64,000 nucleotides of DNA from Blastococcus mobilis. Lineage in GTDB: Bacteria > Actinomycetota > Actinomycetes > Mycobacteriales > Geodermatophilaceae. The position numbers and the translations under genes were made by a program. Location: positions 1-64,000 of the forward strand of contig NZ_FZNO01000009.1 in assembly GCF_900188025.1 (NCBI RefSeq), in the 5' to 3' direction. The notes below the pieces were generated by a model. The model had not been told where the DNA came from, searched no databases, and saw only the letters and a program-made list of their open reading frames with translations. Positions 33,350 to 41,434 of the stretch are shown here, one piece after another. Position 1 is the first letter of the stretch, and every line of letters begins with the position of its first letter.

Positions 33350-34066
33350 CTCCGCGAACGCGGCCTCCCCGAGCAGCTCGGTCAGCTCGGGCGCGTAGGT
33401 GTCGACCAGCGGCTCGGGGGAGACGTGCGCCAGGGGCGCGCCGGTGCACCACCAGTGCAGGTCGGCGCCGCCCGGGCCCCAGCCTCGCCGGTCGAACTCC
33501 CCGATCGTGGAGACCAGCACCCGCGTGCCGTCAGGACGCTCCACGTGTTCCTGCGACCGGCGCACGGGGAGCTGCCAGCACACGTCAGGCTTCGTGGTCA
33601 GCGGGTGCGTGCCGGTCCGCAGGGCCATCCGGTGCAGCGCGCAGCCCGTGCCGCCGGGGAACCCCGGCCGGTTCAGGAACACGCACGCCCCGTCCACGAC
33701 CCGGGTGCGCAGCGACCGCTCCTCACCGTCGTCGAGGGCCGCGTCGTCCGAGGCGGAATCCTCCTCGGTCCAGGCCGCCCGCCCGACCGGAGCCAGCTGC
33801 CAGTCGTCGTCGGTGAGGACGGCGACCGACGCCGTCACCCGCGCCAGGTCGTCCTCGTCGGTGAAGAAGGCGCCGTGGCTGCAGCACCCGTCGTCGGGAC
33901 GGCCCTCCACCACGCCGGCGCATCCCCGCCCGAAGATGCACGTCCAGGCGGAGGTGAGCCAGGTGAGGTCGGCCCGGACGACGTGCTGCGGATCGGCCGG
34001 GTCGGGGAACTCCACCCACTCCCGGGCGAAGTCGAGAGGGACCTCCTCGAGCGGATCGTCCGGCAC
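33236..34066 (-). CDS. Conserved Cys-rich protein, Rv0495c-like
   Basis: 276 residues. Conserved cysteines in [10 protein letters not shown] and [16 protein letters not shown] (about 43-70), then [18 protein letters not shown] near 130 and VCWQLPVRR. The pattern resembles DUF3109/YkgJ-like metal-cluster proteins that chelate Fe-S or zinc. It holds the position of Rv0495c between the regulator and ppx. Function unknown. Its 3' end overlaps the GlxA-type gene by 114 bases tail to tail. Confidence 0.8.
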   Translation of the reverse strand: MPDDPLEEVPLDFAREWVEFPDPADPQHVVRADLTWLTSAWTCIFGRGCAGVVEGRPDDGCCSHGAFFTDEDDLARVTASVAVLTDDDWQLAPVGRAAWTEEDSASDDAALDDGEERSLRTRVVDGACVFLNRPGFPGGTGCALHRMALRTGTHPLTTKPDVCWQLPVRRSQEHVERPDGTRVLVSTIGEFDRRGWGPGGADLHWWCTGAPLAHVSPEPLVDTYAPELTELLGEAAFAELRRLAEVRLDQGLVAPHPASPPTGPVPVELHRRRPGG

Positions 34067-34218
34067 GCCGTGAGCGTAGGCCGTGGCGCCCTGCGCCGAG
34101 GACGGGATGCCGCGCTGCCGGCGCGGCCCGGTCGCGGACGAGGGACGTCGTGCGCTGGATCCGGGAGAGGACGGCAGCCACCTCCGGGCTCATCTGCCCA
34201 GCCCGGCAGACTGAGGCC

Positions 34219-35163
34219 ATGCGACTCGGGGTGCTGGACGTCGGATCGAACACCGTGCACCTGCTGGTGGTGGACGCCCACCGCGGCGCACACCCCACAC
34301 CGATGCACGACGACCGGTCGGTCCTGCGGCTGGCAGAGCACGTCGGCCCCGACGACGTGCTGTCGAAGGCGGGGGAGAAGGCGCTGCTCCGAGCGGTGCA
34401 GGAGGCCTGCGTCCAGGCGGAGAAGCACGGCTGCGACGAATTCCTGGCGATGGTCACGTCCGCGATCCGCGAGGCGTCGAACGGCCTGGAGGTCCTCGAC
34501 CGGATCCGCCGGCGGACCGGTGTCGACCTGCAGGTGCTCACCGGTGAGGAGGAGGCCCGCCTGACCTTCCTCGCCGTCCGCCGGTGGTTCGGCTGGAGCG
34601 CGGGGCGGCTGCTGGTCCTCGACATCGGTGGCGGGTCCCTGGAACTCGCCTGCGGGGTCGACGAGGACCCCGACGTCGCGCTCTCGCTCCCACTGGGCGC
34701 CGGGCGGATGACGCGGCGGTTCCTGCCGGAGGCGCAGGCGGGCGGGCGGCCCGATCTCGCCGGGCTGTCCACGCTCGAGTCGTATGCCACCGACCTGCTC
34801 CAGCCGGCCGCGAAGAAACTGCGTGGAACGGGCAAGCCGGATCTCGTCGCGGCCACCAGCAAGACGTTCCGGACGCTGGCCCGGCTGACCGGTGCCGCCC
34901 CCTACTCGGCCGGTCTGCAGGTCCCCCGGGAGCTGAACGCCGACGGGCTGGGCCAACTCGTCGGCTTCGTGTCCCGGATCGAGTCCGCCGCGCTGGCCGA
35001 GCTGCGAGGTGTCTCACCCGATCGCGCGCACCAGGTTCCGGCCGGCGCCGTGGTGGCAGCCGCAACGATGCGTGCGCTGGACGTACGGTGCGTGAGGATC
35101 TGTCCGTGGGCGCTGCGGGAGGGTGTCATCCTGCGCAGGCTGGACTCGATGGGAGGGTCGTGA
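34219..35163 (+). CDS. ppx: Exopolyphosphatase/GppA family protein
   Basis: 314 residues, ASKHA fold: GVLDVGSNTVHLLVVDAHRG (phosphate 1), LTGEEEARLTF, VLDIGGGSLELACG (phosphate 2). Short single-domain actinobacterial type (Rv0496-like), expected to hydrolyse polyphosphate or (p)ppGpp. Follows the phosphate genes loosely. ATG 34219 is preceded by CAGACT 6 bases upstream; a longer ATG 34150 adds a non-conserved stretch. Stop overlaps the next ATG (TGATG). Confidence 0.88.
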   Translation: MRLGVLDVGSNTVHLLVVDAHRGAHPTPMHDDRSVLRLAEHVGPDDVLSKAGEKALLRAVQEACVQAEKHGCDEFLAMVTSAIREASNGLEVLDRIRRRTGVDLQVLTGEEEARLTFLAVRRWFGWSAGRLLVLDIGGGSLELACGVDEDPDVALSLPLGAGRMTRRFLPEAQAGGRPDLAGLSTLESYATDLLQPAAKKLRGTGKPDLVAATSKTFRTLARLTGAAPYSAGLQVPRELNADGLGQLVGFVSRIESAALAELRGVSPDRAHQVPAGAVVAAATMRALDVRCVRICPWALREGVILRRLDSMGGS

Positions 35164-35975
35164 TGGCCGAGCCGGACTGGAACCCGGACACGGGAGGACG
35201 CTCACTCGCCGAGATCCTGCGCGAGGCCGGCATCGAGTCCGCCAACCGGGCCGCCCGTCGCCGGTCCTGGGACGATCCCGAGGAGACCGGGATCCGCCAG
35301 CGGCGGGCCGCGGCCGCGGCCGCCGACGGCGTCGCCGGCCCGACCGGGTACGGACGACGCCGCGGCGACCAGTCCGGCGCGACGCCCCCGGCCGTGGAGC
35401 GGCGGCAGCATCCCGACCGGCGCCAGCCCCGGATCGCCGCGCCCGACTCGTCGACGGCGGCCATTCCCGGCCTGCGGCCGGATCGCAAACCCGGCGTCCC
35501 CGCCGGCTCGGCGATGCCCAGCGCGCCGGTTCCCCTCCGCGGGCCCCAGGTCTCCGAGCCGGTCGGCCAGCGGGCAGCACAGCGGGCCACCTCCCGCCCG
35601 GCCCGGGAACCGGACCATCCCTCCACCGGGCCGATCCCGGTGGTCCGGCCCGACCAGATCGCCGCCGACCTCGACGACGACGCCACGCCGCGGGAGAGCG
35701 CGCTGGCCTGGCTGCGGTTCGCCGGCGAGCTGGTCATCGCACTGGCCGCAGGCGTCGGCGTCTACTTCGCCGCCACCGTGCTGTGGGAGATCGTCCCGCA
35801 CGTCGCCGTCCTGCTCGCCCCCCTCGCCGTGACCGGGCTGGTCACGGGGGTCGGCGTCTGGCGGCAGCGCCAGGGCCGGGAGCCCGTGGGCCCCCGGCTG
35901 CTGGCGATCCTGGTGTTCGCCGGGACGCTGCTGACGATCGCGCCCGCGGCCGGACTGCTCGCCGCCGGCTCCTGA
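35163..35975 (+). CDS. Membrane protein with long disordered N-terminus (Rv0497-like)
   Basis: 270 residues. The first ~170 are polar, Arg/Pro-rich and probably disordered, with a short conserved start GRSLAEILREAGIES. Three hydrophobic segments follow (ELVIALAAGVGVYFAATVLW, VAVLLAPLAVTGLVTGVGVW, LLAILVFAGTLLTIAPAAGL). Matches Rv0497 in position, downstream of ppx. Function unknown. Confidence 0.8.
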   Translation: MAEPDWNPDTGGRSLAEILREAGIESANRAARRRSWDDPEETGIRQRRAAAAAADGVAGPTGYGRRRGDQSGATPPAVERRQHPDRRQPRIAAPDSSTAAIPGLRPDRKPGVPAGSAMPSAPVPLRGPQVSEPVGQRAAQRATSRPAREPDHPSTGPIPVVRPDQIAADLDDDATPRESALAWLRFAGELVIALAAGVGVYFAATVLWEIVPHVAVLLAPLAVTGLVTGVGVWRQRQGREPVGPRLLAILVFAGTLLTIAPAAGLLAAGS

Positions 35976-35987
35976 CGCGGCGGCGGC

Positions 35988-36551
35988 TCAGCCGCCGGTC
36001 CCCTCCTCCTCCGCGCGCGCGAACTCCTCGAGGATGGCGGCGCTGAACGCGTCGAGGTCGTCGGGGTTGCGGCTGGTGATCAGGTTGCCGTCGACGACGA
36101 CCTCCTCGTCCACCCAGTCGGCGCCGGCGTTCCGGAGGTCGGTCGCCAGCGACGGCCACGACGTCATGCGGCGGCCGTGCACCACCCCGGCCTCGATGAG
36201 CACCCAGGGGGCGTGGCAGATCGCCGCCACCGGCTTGCCGGTTTCGAAGAAGGACGTCACGAAGGCCACGGCATCGGAGTCGGCACGGAGGAAGTCGCCG
36301 TTGATGACGCCGCCGGGCAGGACCAGGGCTCCGTAGCCGTCGGGGTCGGCGGTGCTGACGACGGCGTCGACCTGCTTCTTGTCGCCCTTCTCGATGTGGT
36401 CGTAGGCGGTGATCGTGCCGGTCCGGAGGGAGACCAGCTCCGGCTCGGCGCCGGCCTCCTCGAGCGCCTGCCACGGCCGGTCGAGCTCGACCTGCTCCAC
36501 TCCGTCCGTCGCCAGCACGGCCACTTTCATCCCGCTCAGCTCTCCTGCCAT
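35988..36551 (-). CDS. DJ-1/PfpI family protein (YhbO/PfpI subgroup)
   Basis: 187 residues: MKVAVLATDGVEQVELDRPW at the start, LVLPGGVINGDFLRAD, nucleophile Cys in AAICHAPWVLIEAGVVHGR with the Glu of VEQVE, and SWPSLATDLRNAGADWVDEE. Members act as glyoxalase III, deglycase or stress chaperone; the exact activity is debated. ATG 36551 fits homologous N-termini; ATG 36531 is possible. Convergent with the membrane protein gene. Confidence 0.88.
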   Translation of the reverse strand: MAGELSGMKVAVLATDGVEQVELDRPWQALEEAGAEPELVSLRTGTITAYDHIEKGDKKQVDAVVSTADPDGYGALVLPGGVINGDFLRADSDAVAFVTSFFETGKPVAAICHAPWVLIEAGVVHGRRMTSWPSLATDLRNAGADWVDEEVVVDGNLITSRNPDDLDAFSAAILEEFARAEEEGTGG

Positions 36552-36610
36552 GGGGCGGCGGCTACCCGGGCCCCGGACGGGACACACACCGGCGCACTAC
36601 GGTTTCCGGC

Positions 36611-37318
36611 GTGCCCGTGCGCCCCGGATCCGAGCTGCGCCGCCTGTGGGCGGGACGGCTGTCCGGTCGCGTCCTGGCCCGGCCGCTGCCCGCCGTGGCG
36701 GACGTGGTGCGGGTCGCCGGCGCGCTCGTGGACGACGGTTGCACGGTGGCCCTGGAGCACGTGCCCCGGCCGGGGGAGACCTCCGCTCCCGCGCTGCTCG
36801 AGCTCGTCCGCGAAGTGTCCGCCGCCGGCCTGGCCGCCGCCTGCGAGCTGAGCGTTCCGGTCGACACCGACGGCGCGCGGACGGTGGCCGCCGCGGCCCT
36901 CGACGCCGGGCTCGCGGTCGTCCTGGCCGGACCGGCCGCTGACGTCGACGCCGTCGGCCTGCCCGGCGCCGGCGTCATCGTTCGCGCGGGCGAGCCCGGC
37001 GCCGAGACCCGGTGCCGGGAGCTGGCCGGCGGACACGTCCGCCTGGTCCGGGGGCCGGGGCGCCGCGGCGCCACCGACCTCGCGTTCGTGCGCTGCCTCA
37101 ACGTCCTCATGGCCGCGGAGGGGCGCCCGGGCATCGCGGTGTCCGATCCGCGCCTGATCGCCATCGCCGGGGAGCGGGCGGCCTGGAACGGCCGCACGCC
37201 CGACAGCTGGGAGCTCGTCATGCCCTACGGAGTCCTGATCCACGAGCAGCGGCGGCTGGTCGCCGCCGGAGACACGGTCCGCGTGGCCGTGACCCAGGTG
37301 CCGGGTGGCCGCTCGTGA
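36611..37318 (+). CDS. Degenerate proline dehydrogenase-like protein
   Basis: 235 residues. The layout follows a ProDH TIM barrel but short and eroded: VALEHVPRPGETSAPALLEL (VxxxHLGE-like), VRLVRGPGRRG (RLVKGAY-like), LAFVRCLNVLMAAEGRPGIAVSDPRLIAIA (normally ATHDxxLI) and WELVMPYGVLIHEQRRLVAAGDTVRVAV (normally FEfQMLYGVR...VRVYVP). Catalytic Lys, Tyr and the FAD-site Arg pairs are mostly absent. It is coupled to proC by GTGA, the opposite reaction in proline metabolism. Likely non-catalytic or altered. TACGGT 7 bases before the GTG indicates a leaderless start. Confidence 0.65.
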   Translation: MPVRPGSELRRLWAGRLSGRVLARPLPAVADVVRVAGALVDDGCTVALEHVPRPGETSAPALLELVREVSAAGLAAACELSVPVDTDGARTVAAAALDAGLAVVLAGPAADVDAVGLPGAGVIVRAGEPGAETRCRELAGGHVRLVRGPGRRGATDLAFVRCLNVLMAAEGRPGIAVSDPRLIAIAGERAAWNGRTPDSWELVMPYGVLIHEQRRLVAAGDTVRVAVTQVPGGRS

Positions 37319-38133
37319 CCGCCTCGGGTCGTCGTGGCCTCGCCATCATCGGTGGCGGGAAGATCGGTGAGGCCCTGCTGTCGGGGCTGGTCCGCCGGGG
37401 AGGACCGGACGGCATCCTGGTGTGCGAGCGCAGCCCCGAGCGGGCTGCCCAGTTGGCCGAGCGCTACGGGGTGGGCGCCGTCGACCTCGGTGAGGCCGCC
37501 GTCCGCGCGCGGGTCCTGCTGCTCGCGGTCAAGCCTCAGGACATCGACGTCCTGCTGAGTCGGCTGAGCCAGCACGTGGACACCGGCCACCTCGTCGTCT
37601 CCGTGGCCGCCGGGGTGCCGACGAAGCGGATCGAGGCCGCGCTGCCCGACGGCATCCCGGTCGTCCGGGTCATGCCCAACACCCCGGCTCTGGTGGACGA
37701 GGGCATGAGCGTGCTCTCGGCGGGTGCGCACGCCGGGGACGAGCACCTCGACGAGGCGGAGGCGCTGCTGGCCGCCGTGGGACGGGTGCGCCGGGTGCCG
37801 GAGGACCAGCAGGACGCCGTCACGGCGCTCTCGGGGAGCGGGCCGGCGTACTTCTTCTACCTGGTCGAGGCGATGGTGGACGCCGGCATCCTGCTCGGAC
37901 TGCCGCGGACGCTGGCCGTCGACCTGATCGTGCAGACGGCGCTGGGGTCGGCGGTGATGATGCGCGACTCCGGCGAGCACCCGGTCCAGTTGCGAGAGGC
38001 GGTCACCAGTCCCGGGGGGACGACGATCGCCGCCGTGCGGGAGCTGGAGCGGCACGGTGTTCGGGCGGCGCTGATCGCGGCGATCGAGGCCGCGCACGCC
38101 CGCTCGGTCGAGCTCGGACGCGACAAGGCCTGA
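37315..38133 (+). CDS. proC: Pyrroline-5-carboxylate reductase
   Basis: 272 residues. NADPH Rossmann start LAIIGGGKIGEALLSGLV, VRVMPNTPALVDEGMSVLS, and the C-terminal signature ALSGSGPAYFFYLVEAMVDA with SPGGTTIAAVRELE. Last step of proline synthesis. GTG overlaps the stop of the ProDH-like gene. Matches Rv0500. Confidence 0.95.
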   Translation: MTASGRRGLAIIGGGKIGEALLSGLVRRGGPDGILVCERSPERAAQLAERYGVGAVDLGEAAVRARVLLLAVKPQDIDVLLSRLSQHVDTGHLVVSVAAGVPTKRIEAALPDGIPVVRVMPNTPALVDEGMSVLSAGAHAGDEHLDEAEALLAAVGRVRRVPEDQQDAVTALSGSGPAYFFYLVEAMVDAGILLGLPRTLAVDLIVQTALGSAVMMRDSGEHPVQLREAVTSPGGTTIAAVRELERHGVRAALIAAIEAAHARSVELGRDKA

Positions 38134-38435
38134 GGTTCAGGGGGTCGCTGCGACGGCTCGGGCGGCTGGCGCGCGGCCGGGCACGGTAGTCCACATGTCG
38201 ACCCGACGCCAGCACTCTCCGTCATCGACTCGTGACGGTGTCGCGAAACTCGCCGCACAACAGTTCTCGGGTGTTTCATACGTGTAGTTCTGCCGAGGAC
38301 GGACCGGTCCGCCTGTTCGATTCACCCATCGCACCAGTCACGCCTGTCCCCTTACGCTCTGTGGCAGCGCATGCGTGTTCAGTTGCCGGTGGGGAAGCCG
38401 GCGCCACGACATGAGCTAGGTCCGGAGACGAAGAC
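38134..38435 (+). other. Intergenic region upstream of the HTH gene
   Basis: 302 bases with no credible ORF. It contains TACGCT at 38353-38358, a possible -10 giving a leader of about 70 bases before ATG 38436, and an SD-like GGAG 9 bases before the ATG. An AT-richer stretch near 38260-38300 (GTGTTTCATACGTGTAG) is unusual for this window and may be a regulator site. Nothing else recognised. Confidence 0.4.
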
Positions 38436-38777
38436 ATGACCATGCCCCAGCGCGCTGCCGCCCCCGCGATGTCCCGTCCGGGCGTGCCCGGCCCCCGGCC
38501 CGTCGGCCGCCCCATGGCCGCCACGATGGCCCGCCCCGTTCCGCCTCAGCACCCGGCCGCCATGCCGCTCGGCCGCCCCAGTGTCCCGGCCCCGCGTGCC
38601 GCGGTGACGTTCCTGACCGTCGCCGAGGTCGCCGCGATGATGCGCGTCTCGAAGATGACCGTGTACCGCCTCGTCCACGCCGGCGAGCTCTCCGCCGTCC
38701 GCGTCGGCCGTTCCTTCCGCGTGCCGGAGCGGGCCGTGCAGGACTACCTGCGCGACGCCTACACCGACATCGCGTGA
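38436..38777 (+). CDS. Excisionase-like (MerR-fold) HTH protein, Rv0500A-like
   Basis: 113 residues. The first ~55 are Pro/Ala/Met-rich and disordered; the C-terminal 55 form a winged HTH: FLTVAEVAAMMRVSKMTVYR then GRSFRVPERAVQDYLRDAY. This is the excisionase/BldC-type fold found between proC and the bS22 gene in actinobacteria. It is chromosomal, not phage. The long disordered N-terminus is larger than in Rv0500A. Followed after 2 bases by repeat R1 copy C. Confidence 0.85.
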   Translation: MTMPQRAAAPAMSRPGVPGPRPVGRPMAATMARPVPPQHPAAMPLGRPSVPAPRAAVTFLTVAEVAAMMRVSKMTVYRLVHAGELSAVRVGRSFRVPERAVQDYLRDAYTDIA

Positions 38778-38779
38778 GA

Positions 38780-38829
38780 GGACCCCGTCCTCCTCATCCC
38801 TCGCTCCGGGTGAGCCTCTGGACGGGGCC
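38780..38829 (+). repeat. Hairpin repeat R1, copy C
   Basis: GGACCCCGTCC ... GGACGGGGCC, 50 bases, same orientation as copy A, starting 2 bases after the HTH gene stop. Inner arms CTCATCCC / GGGTGAG. Confidence 0.75.
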
Positions 38830-38878
38830 ACGGCCGGTTCCACCCGACGGGAGCCGGCGCCTGGCCGGGGTGTCGCGC

Positions 38879-38910
38879 CGAGCGGCCCCCGGAGGGTTCC
38901 CGAAGGCGTG
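38879..38910 (+). repeat. Hairpin repeat R3, degenerate copy
   Basis: CGAGCGGCCCCCGGAGGGTTCCCGAAGG: keeps the CCCGGAGGG core and flanks of R3, but one arm is altered. A separate CCCCGC-ATG-GCGGGG hairpin follows at 38921-38935. Confidence 0.45.
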
Positions 38911-38954
38911 ACATGACGCACCCCGCATGGCGGGGCGTGGCACGTGGTCGCGGT

Positions 38955-38971
38955 GCGATCCGGAGGATCGC
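38955..38971 (+). repeat. Hairpin repeat R2, copy 3
   Basis: GCGATCC-GGA-GGATCGC: perfect 7-bp stem, GGA loop, preceded by GTGGTCGCGGT. Stem differs from copies 1 and 2 at several paired positions. Confidence 0.7.
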
Positions 38972-38996
38972 GATGTCGTCGCAACGTGGTCGCGGT

Positions 38997-39013
38997 GTCG
39001 CCCGGAGGGTGAC
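38997..39013 (+). repeat. Hairpin repeat R2, copy 4
   Basis: GTCGCCC-GGA-GGGTGAC, identical to copy 1, preceded by GTGGTCGCGGT. It abuts the candidate promoter of the bS22 gene. Confidence 0.7.
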
Positions 39014-39017
39014 GGTG

Positions 39018-39086
39018 TTACAGCGTCGCGGGGCGGCCGGTACGCTCGGACGCCGGGTGACACCGGGCCCCTGGTCCGGTGTTCAC
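39018..39086 (+). promoter_or_regulatory. Promoter and 5' UTR hairpin of the bS22 gene
   Basis: TTACAG (39018-39023), 17 bases, TACGCT (39041-39046) form a plausible promoter. Transcription would start near 39053, and a 10-bp hairpin with one bulge follows at once: GTGACACCGG (39057-39066) with CCGGTGTTCAC (39076-39086). It may control expression or stability of this short, strongly translated gene. Confidence 0.45.
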
Positions 39087-39127
39087 GTTCGAGCTGATCT
39101 ATTTCGTGACGACGTCGGGAGCACCAC

Positions 39128-39226
39128 GTGGGTTCGGTCATCAAGAAGCGGCGCAAGCGGATGGCGAAGAAGAAGCACCGCAAGCTGCTGAAGAAGACGC
39201 GCGTTCAGCGACGCAACAAGAAGTGA
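39128..39226 (+). CDS. bS22-type small ribosomal protein (AURKAIP1/COX24 domain)
   Basis: A 32-codon GTG-start [23 protein letters not shown] then [12 protein letters not shown]. This ultra-basic peptide is the actinobacterial AURKAIP1/COX24-domain protein, bS22 of the mycobacterial 30S subunit (Rv0500B by position). GGGAGC lies about 6 bases upstream. It is 10 bases before the epimerase gene, so likely co-transcribed. Confidence 0.9.
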   Translation: MGSVIKKRRKRMAKKKHRKLLKKTRVQRRNKK

Positions 39227-39236
39227 GCTGACGCAC

Positions 39237-40343
39237 GTGCCGCCAGCGGTCGTTCTCGTCACCGGTGTGAGCCGGTGGCTGGGTGGCGCGCTGGCGGCCG
39301 AGCTGGCGGCCGACCCGTCGATCGGGCGAGTCATCGGTGTGGACACCGTCCCGCCGTCGCAGGAGACGCTGCGCCGTCTCGGGCGCACGGAGTTCGTGCG
39401 GGCCGACATCCGCAACCCGCTGATCGGCAAGGTCATCGCGGCGGCGTCGGTCGACACCGTCGTGCACATGAACATCAGCTCCACCCCGGCGGGATCCGGC
39501 GGGCGGGTGCCGATGAAGGAACTCAACGTCATCGGCACCATGCAGCTGCTCGCCGCGTGTCAGCGGGCACCGTCGGTGCGCCGGTTCGTGCTGAAATCGA
39601 CCAGCGCGGTCTACGGGGCGTCCTCGCGGGATCCCGCGGTGTTCACCGAGGCGATGCAGGCCCGGGCGGTGCCCTCCGGCGGCTTCGCCAAGGACAGTCT
39701 CGACATCGAGGGCTACGTCCGCGCGTTCTCGCGCCGCCGGCCCGACGTCGACGTCGCGGTGCTTCGCTTCACCAACTTCATCGGTCCGCGGATCGACTCC
39801 CTGCTGACCGGCTTCTTCCGCATGCCCGTGGTGCCCACCGCACTGGGGTACGACGCCCGGGTCCAGCTCCTGCACGAGGACGATGCCCGCGCGGTGCTCA
39901 CCCGGGCGACCACCGGGTCGTTCACCGGCACCGTCAACGTCGGTGGCGAGGGCACCCTGCTGTTGTCGCAGGCGATCCGCCGCCTGGGCCGCATCGAGAT
40001 TCCCCTGCCCTCGCCGGCCCTCGGGTCGGTCGGCCGCCTGTCCCGGCGGTTCGGCTTCGTGGACTACTCCCCGGAGCAGATGCGGTTCCTCAACTTCGGC
40101 CGAGTGGTCGACACCACGGTGCTCCGCGAGGAGTTCGGCTACACACCCCGCTACACCGCGGAGGCCGCGCTGGCCGACTACGCCCGCACCGTGCCGCCGG
40201 TGGTCTCGCCGCGGCTGGTGAACTCGGTCACCTCACACCTCCGGTCGGTGGTGGAGCGCGCCGGCGACACCGCGTCCGCGGTCGGTGAGCGGCTGCATCC
40301 GCCGCCGCCGGCTCCTGGACTCCGGGCGGTACGCGATGCCTGA
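39237..40343 (+). CDS. Atypical NAD-dependent epimerase/dehydratase (Rv0501-like)
   Basis: 368 residues, extended SDR: VVLVTGVSRWLGGALAAELA, VIGVDTVPP after the second strand, VVHMNISSTPAG, LKSTSAVYGASSRDPAVFTE. The usual catalytic YxxxK is not apparent: the matching segment reads PSGGFAKDSLDIEGYV, with Lys but no Tyr four residues before it. It resembles Rv0501 (called galE2), with epimerase activity doubtful. The 3' end overlaps plsC by 8 bases. Confidence 0.82.
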   Translation: MPPAVVLVTGVSRWLGGALAAELAADPSIGRVIGVDTVPPSQETLRRLGRTEFVRADIRNPLIGKVIAAASVDTVVHMNISSTPAGSGGRVPMKELNVIGTMQLLAACQRAPSVRRFVLKSTSAVYGASSRDPAVFTEAMQARAVPSGGFAKDSLDIEGYVRAFSRRRPDVDVAVLRFTNFIGPRIDSLLTGFFRMPVVPTALGYDARVQLLHEDDARAVLTRATTGSFTGTVNVGGEGTLLLSQAIRRLGRIEIPLPSPALGSVGRLSRRFGFVDYSPEQMRFLNFGRVVDTTVLREEFGYTPRYTAEAALADYARTVPPVVSPRLVNSVTSHLRSVVERAGDTASAVGERLHPPPPAPGLRAVRDA

Positions 40344-41244
40344 GGCCCGGGTGATCCCGCTCCGTCCCGACGACGACGAGCCCTACGTCCAGGCGGCGTC
40401 GGCAGCGAACTGGGAAGAGCAGCTGGCCGGCGGGCTGGAGTTCCTCCGCCGGCGGATGACCGGCGAGTACGAGACCGACGAGTTCGGCTTCGATCCCGAC
40501 CTCACCGATCATCTGCTCCTGCCGGCGCTGCGCCCGCTGTTCCGGAAGTGGTTCCGGGTCGAGAGCCAGGGGCTGGGGAACGTGCCGACCACCGGTGGGG
40601 CACTGGTGGTCGCCAACCACTCGGGCACCCTCCCGGCCGACGCGCTGATGACGATGGTGGCGCTGCACGACGAGCACCCGGCCCGGCGCCGGCTCCGGCT
40701 CCTCGGTGCCGACCTGGTCTTCGAGCTGCCGTTCATCGGCACGATGTCCCGCAAGATGGGCACCACGCTGGCCTGCAACGAGGACGCCGAGCGGCTGCTC
40801 ACCGCGGGAGAGCTGGTCGGTGTCTTCCCCGAGGGGTTCAAGGGCATCGGCAAGCCGTTCCGCGAGCGGTACACGCTGCAGCGGTTCGGCCGGGGAGGTT
40901 TCGTCACAGCGGCCCTGCGGACCGGCGTCCCGATCATCCCGTGCGCCATCGTCGGTGCCGAGGAGATCTATCCGATGATCGGCAACGCCAAGACGGTGGC
41001 CCGGCTGCTGGGGCTGCCCTACCTGCCGATCACGCCGACGTTCCCGTTGCTGGGCCCGCTCGGCCTGGTGCCGCTGCCGTCGAAGTGGCTCATCGCGTTC
41101 GGGGAGCCGATCGAGACGGCCCAGTTCGGACCCGCCGCGGCGGAGGACCCCATGCTCGTCTTCAACCTGACCGACCAGGTGCGCGAGACGATCCAGCACT
41201 CGATCTACCAGCTGCTCCTGCAGCGCAAGAGCGTCTTCGGCTGA
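40336..41244 (+). CDS. plsC: PlsC-family 1-acylglycerol-3-phosphate acyltransferase
   Basis: 302 residues, PlsC domain from about 75: VVANHSGTLPADALM (acyltransferase block I), RKMGTTLACNEDAERLL, VFPEGFKGIGKPFRERYTLQ (block III) and VPIIPCAIVGAEE (block IV). Acylates lysophosphatidate or a related acceptor at the inner membrane. The N-terminal 70 residues are an extra acidic extension, as in Rv0502. Coupled to the epimerase-like gene. Confidence 0.88.
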   Translation: MPEARVIPLRPDDDEPYVQAASAANWEEQLAGGLEFLRRRMTGEYETDEFGFDPDLTDHLLLPALRPLFRKWFRVESQGLGNVPTTGGALVVANHSGTLPADALMTMVALHDEHPARRRLRLLGADLVFELPFIGTMSRKMGTTLACNEDAERLLTAGELVGVFPEGFKGIGKPFRERYTLQRFGRGGFVTAALRTGVPIIPCAIVGAEEIYPMIGNAKTVARLLGLPYLPITPTFPLLGPLGLVPLPSKWLIAFGEPIETAQFGPAAAEDPMLVFNLTDQVRETIQHSIYQLLLQRKSVFG

Positions 41245-41245
41245 C

Positions 41246-41280
41246 GCGACGAGCGGGGGCCGGAGGCTCCCCGAGGAGTG
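41246..41280 (+). repeat. Hairpin repeat R3, copy 2
   Basis: GCGACGAGCGGGGGCCGGAGG followed by CTCCCCGAGGAGTG; GGGGGCC/GGCTCCCC stem with GGA loop. It starts 1 base after the plsC stop. Confidence 0.7.
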
Positions 41281-41354
41281 TCACGAGCCGCGCAACCCAT
41301 CAGGGGAACGGGACGGACCCGCGGGACCGTACGTGAGCCGCCCCGCGAGGTGCC

Positions 41355-41389
41355 GCGACGAGTGGGGGCCGAAGGCTCCCCGAGGAGTG
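41355..41389 (+). repeat. Hairpin repeat R3, copy 3
   Basis: GCGACGAGTGGGGGCCGAAGG followed by CTCCCCGAGGAGTG; nearly identical to copy 2, loop GAA, same 35-base length, 109 bases downstream of it. Confidence 0.7.
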
Positions 41390-41434
41390 GTAGCAACGGC
41401 TCGGCGCAGCAGGGGCACGGCTCGTGGCCGCGGT

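Noticed and set aside
38436-38777. Excisionase as a sign of an integrated phage or mobile element
   Set aside because: The same HTH protein sits between proC and the bS22 gene in many actinobacteria; no integrase, att-like duplications or phage genes are near.
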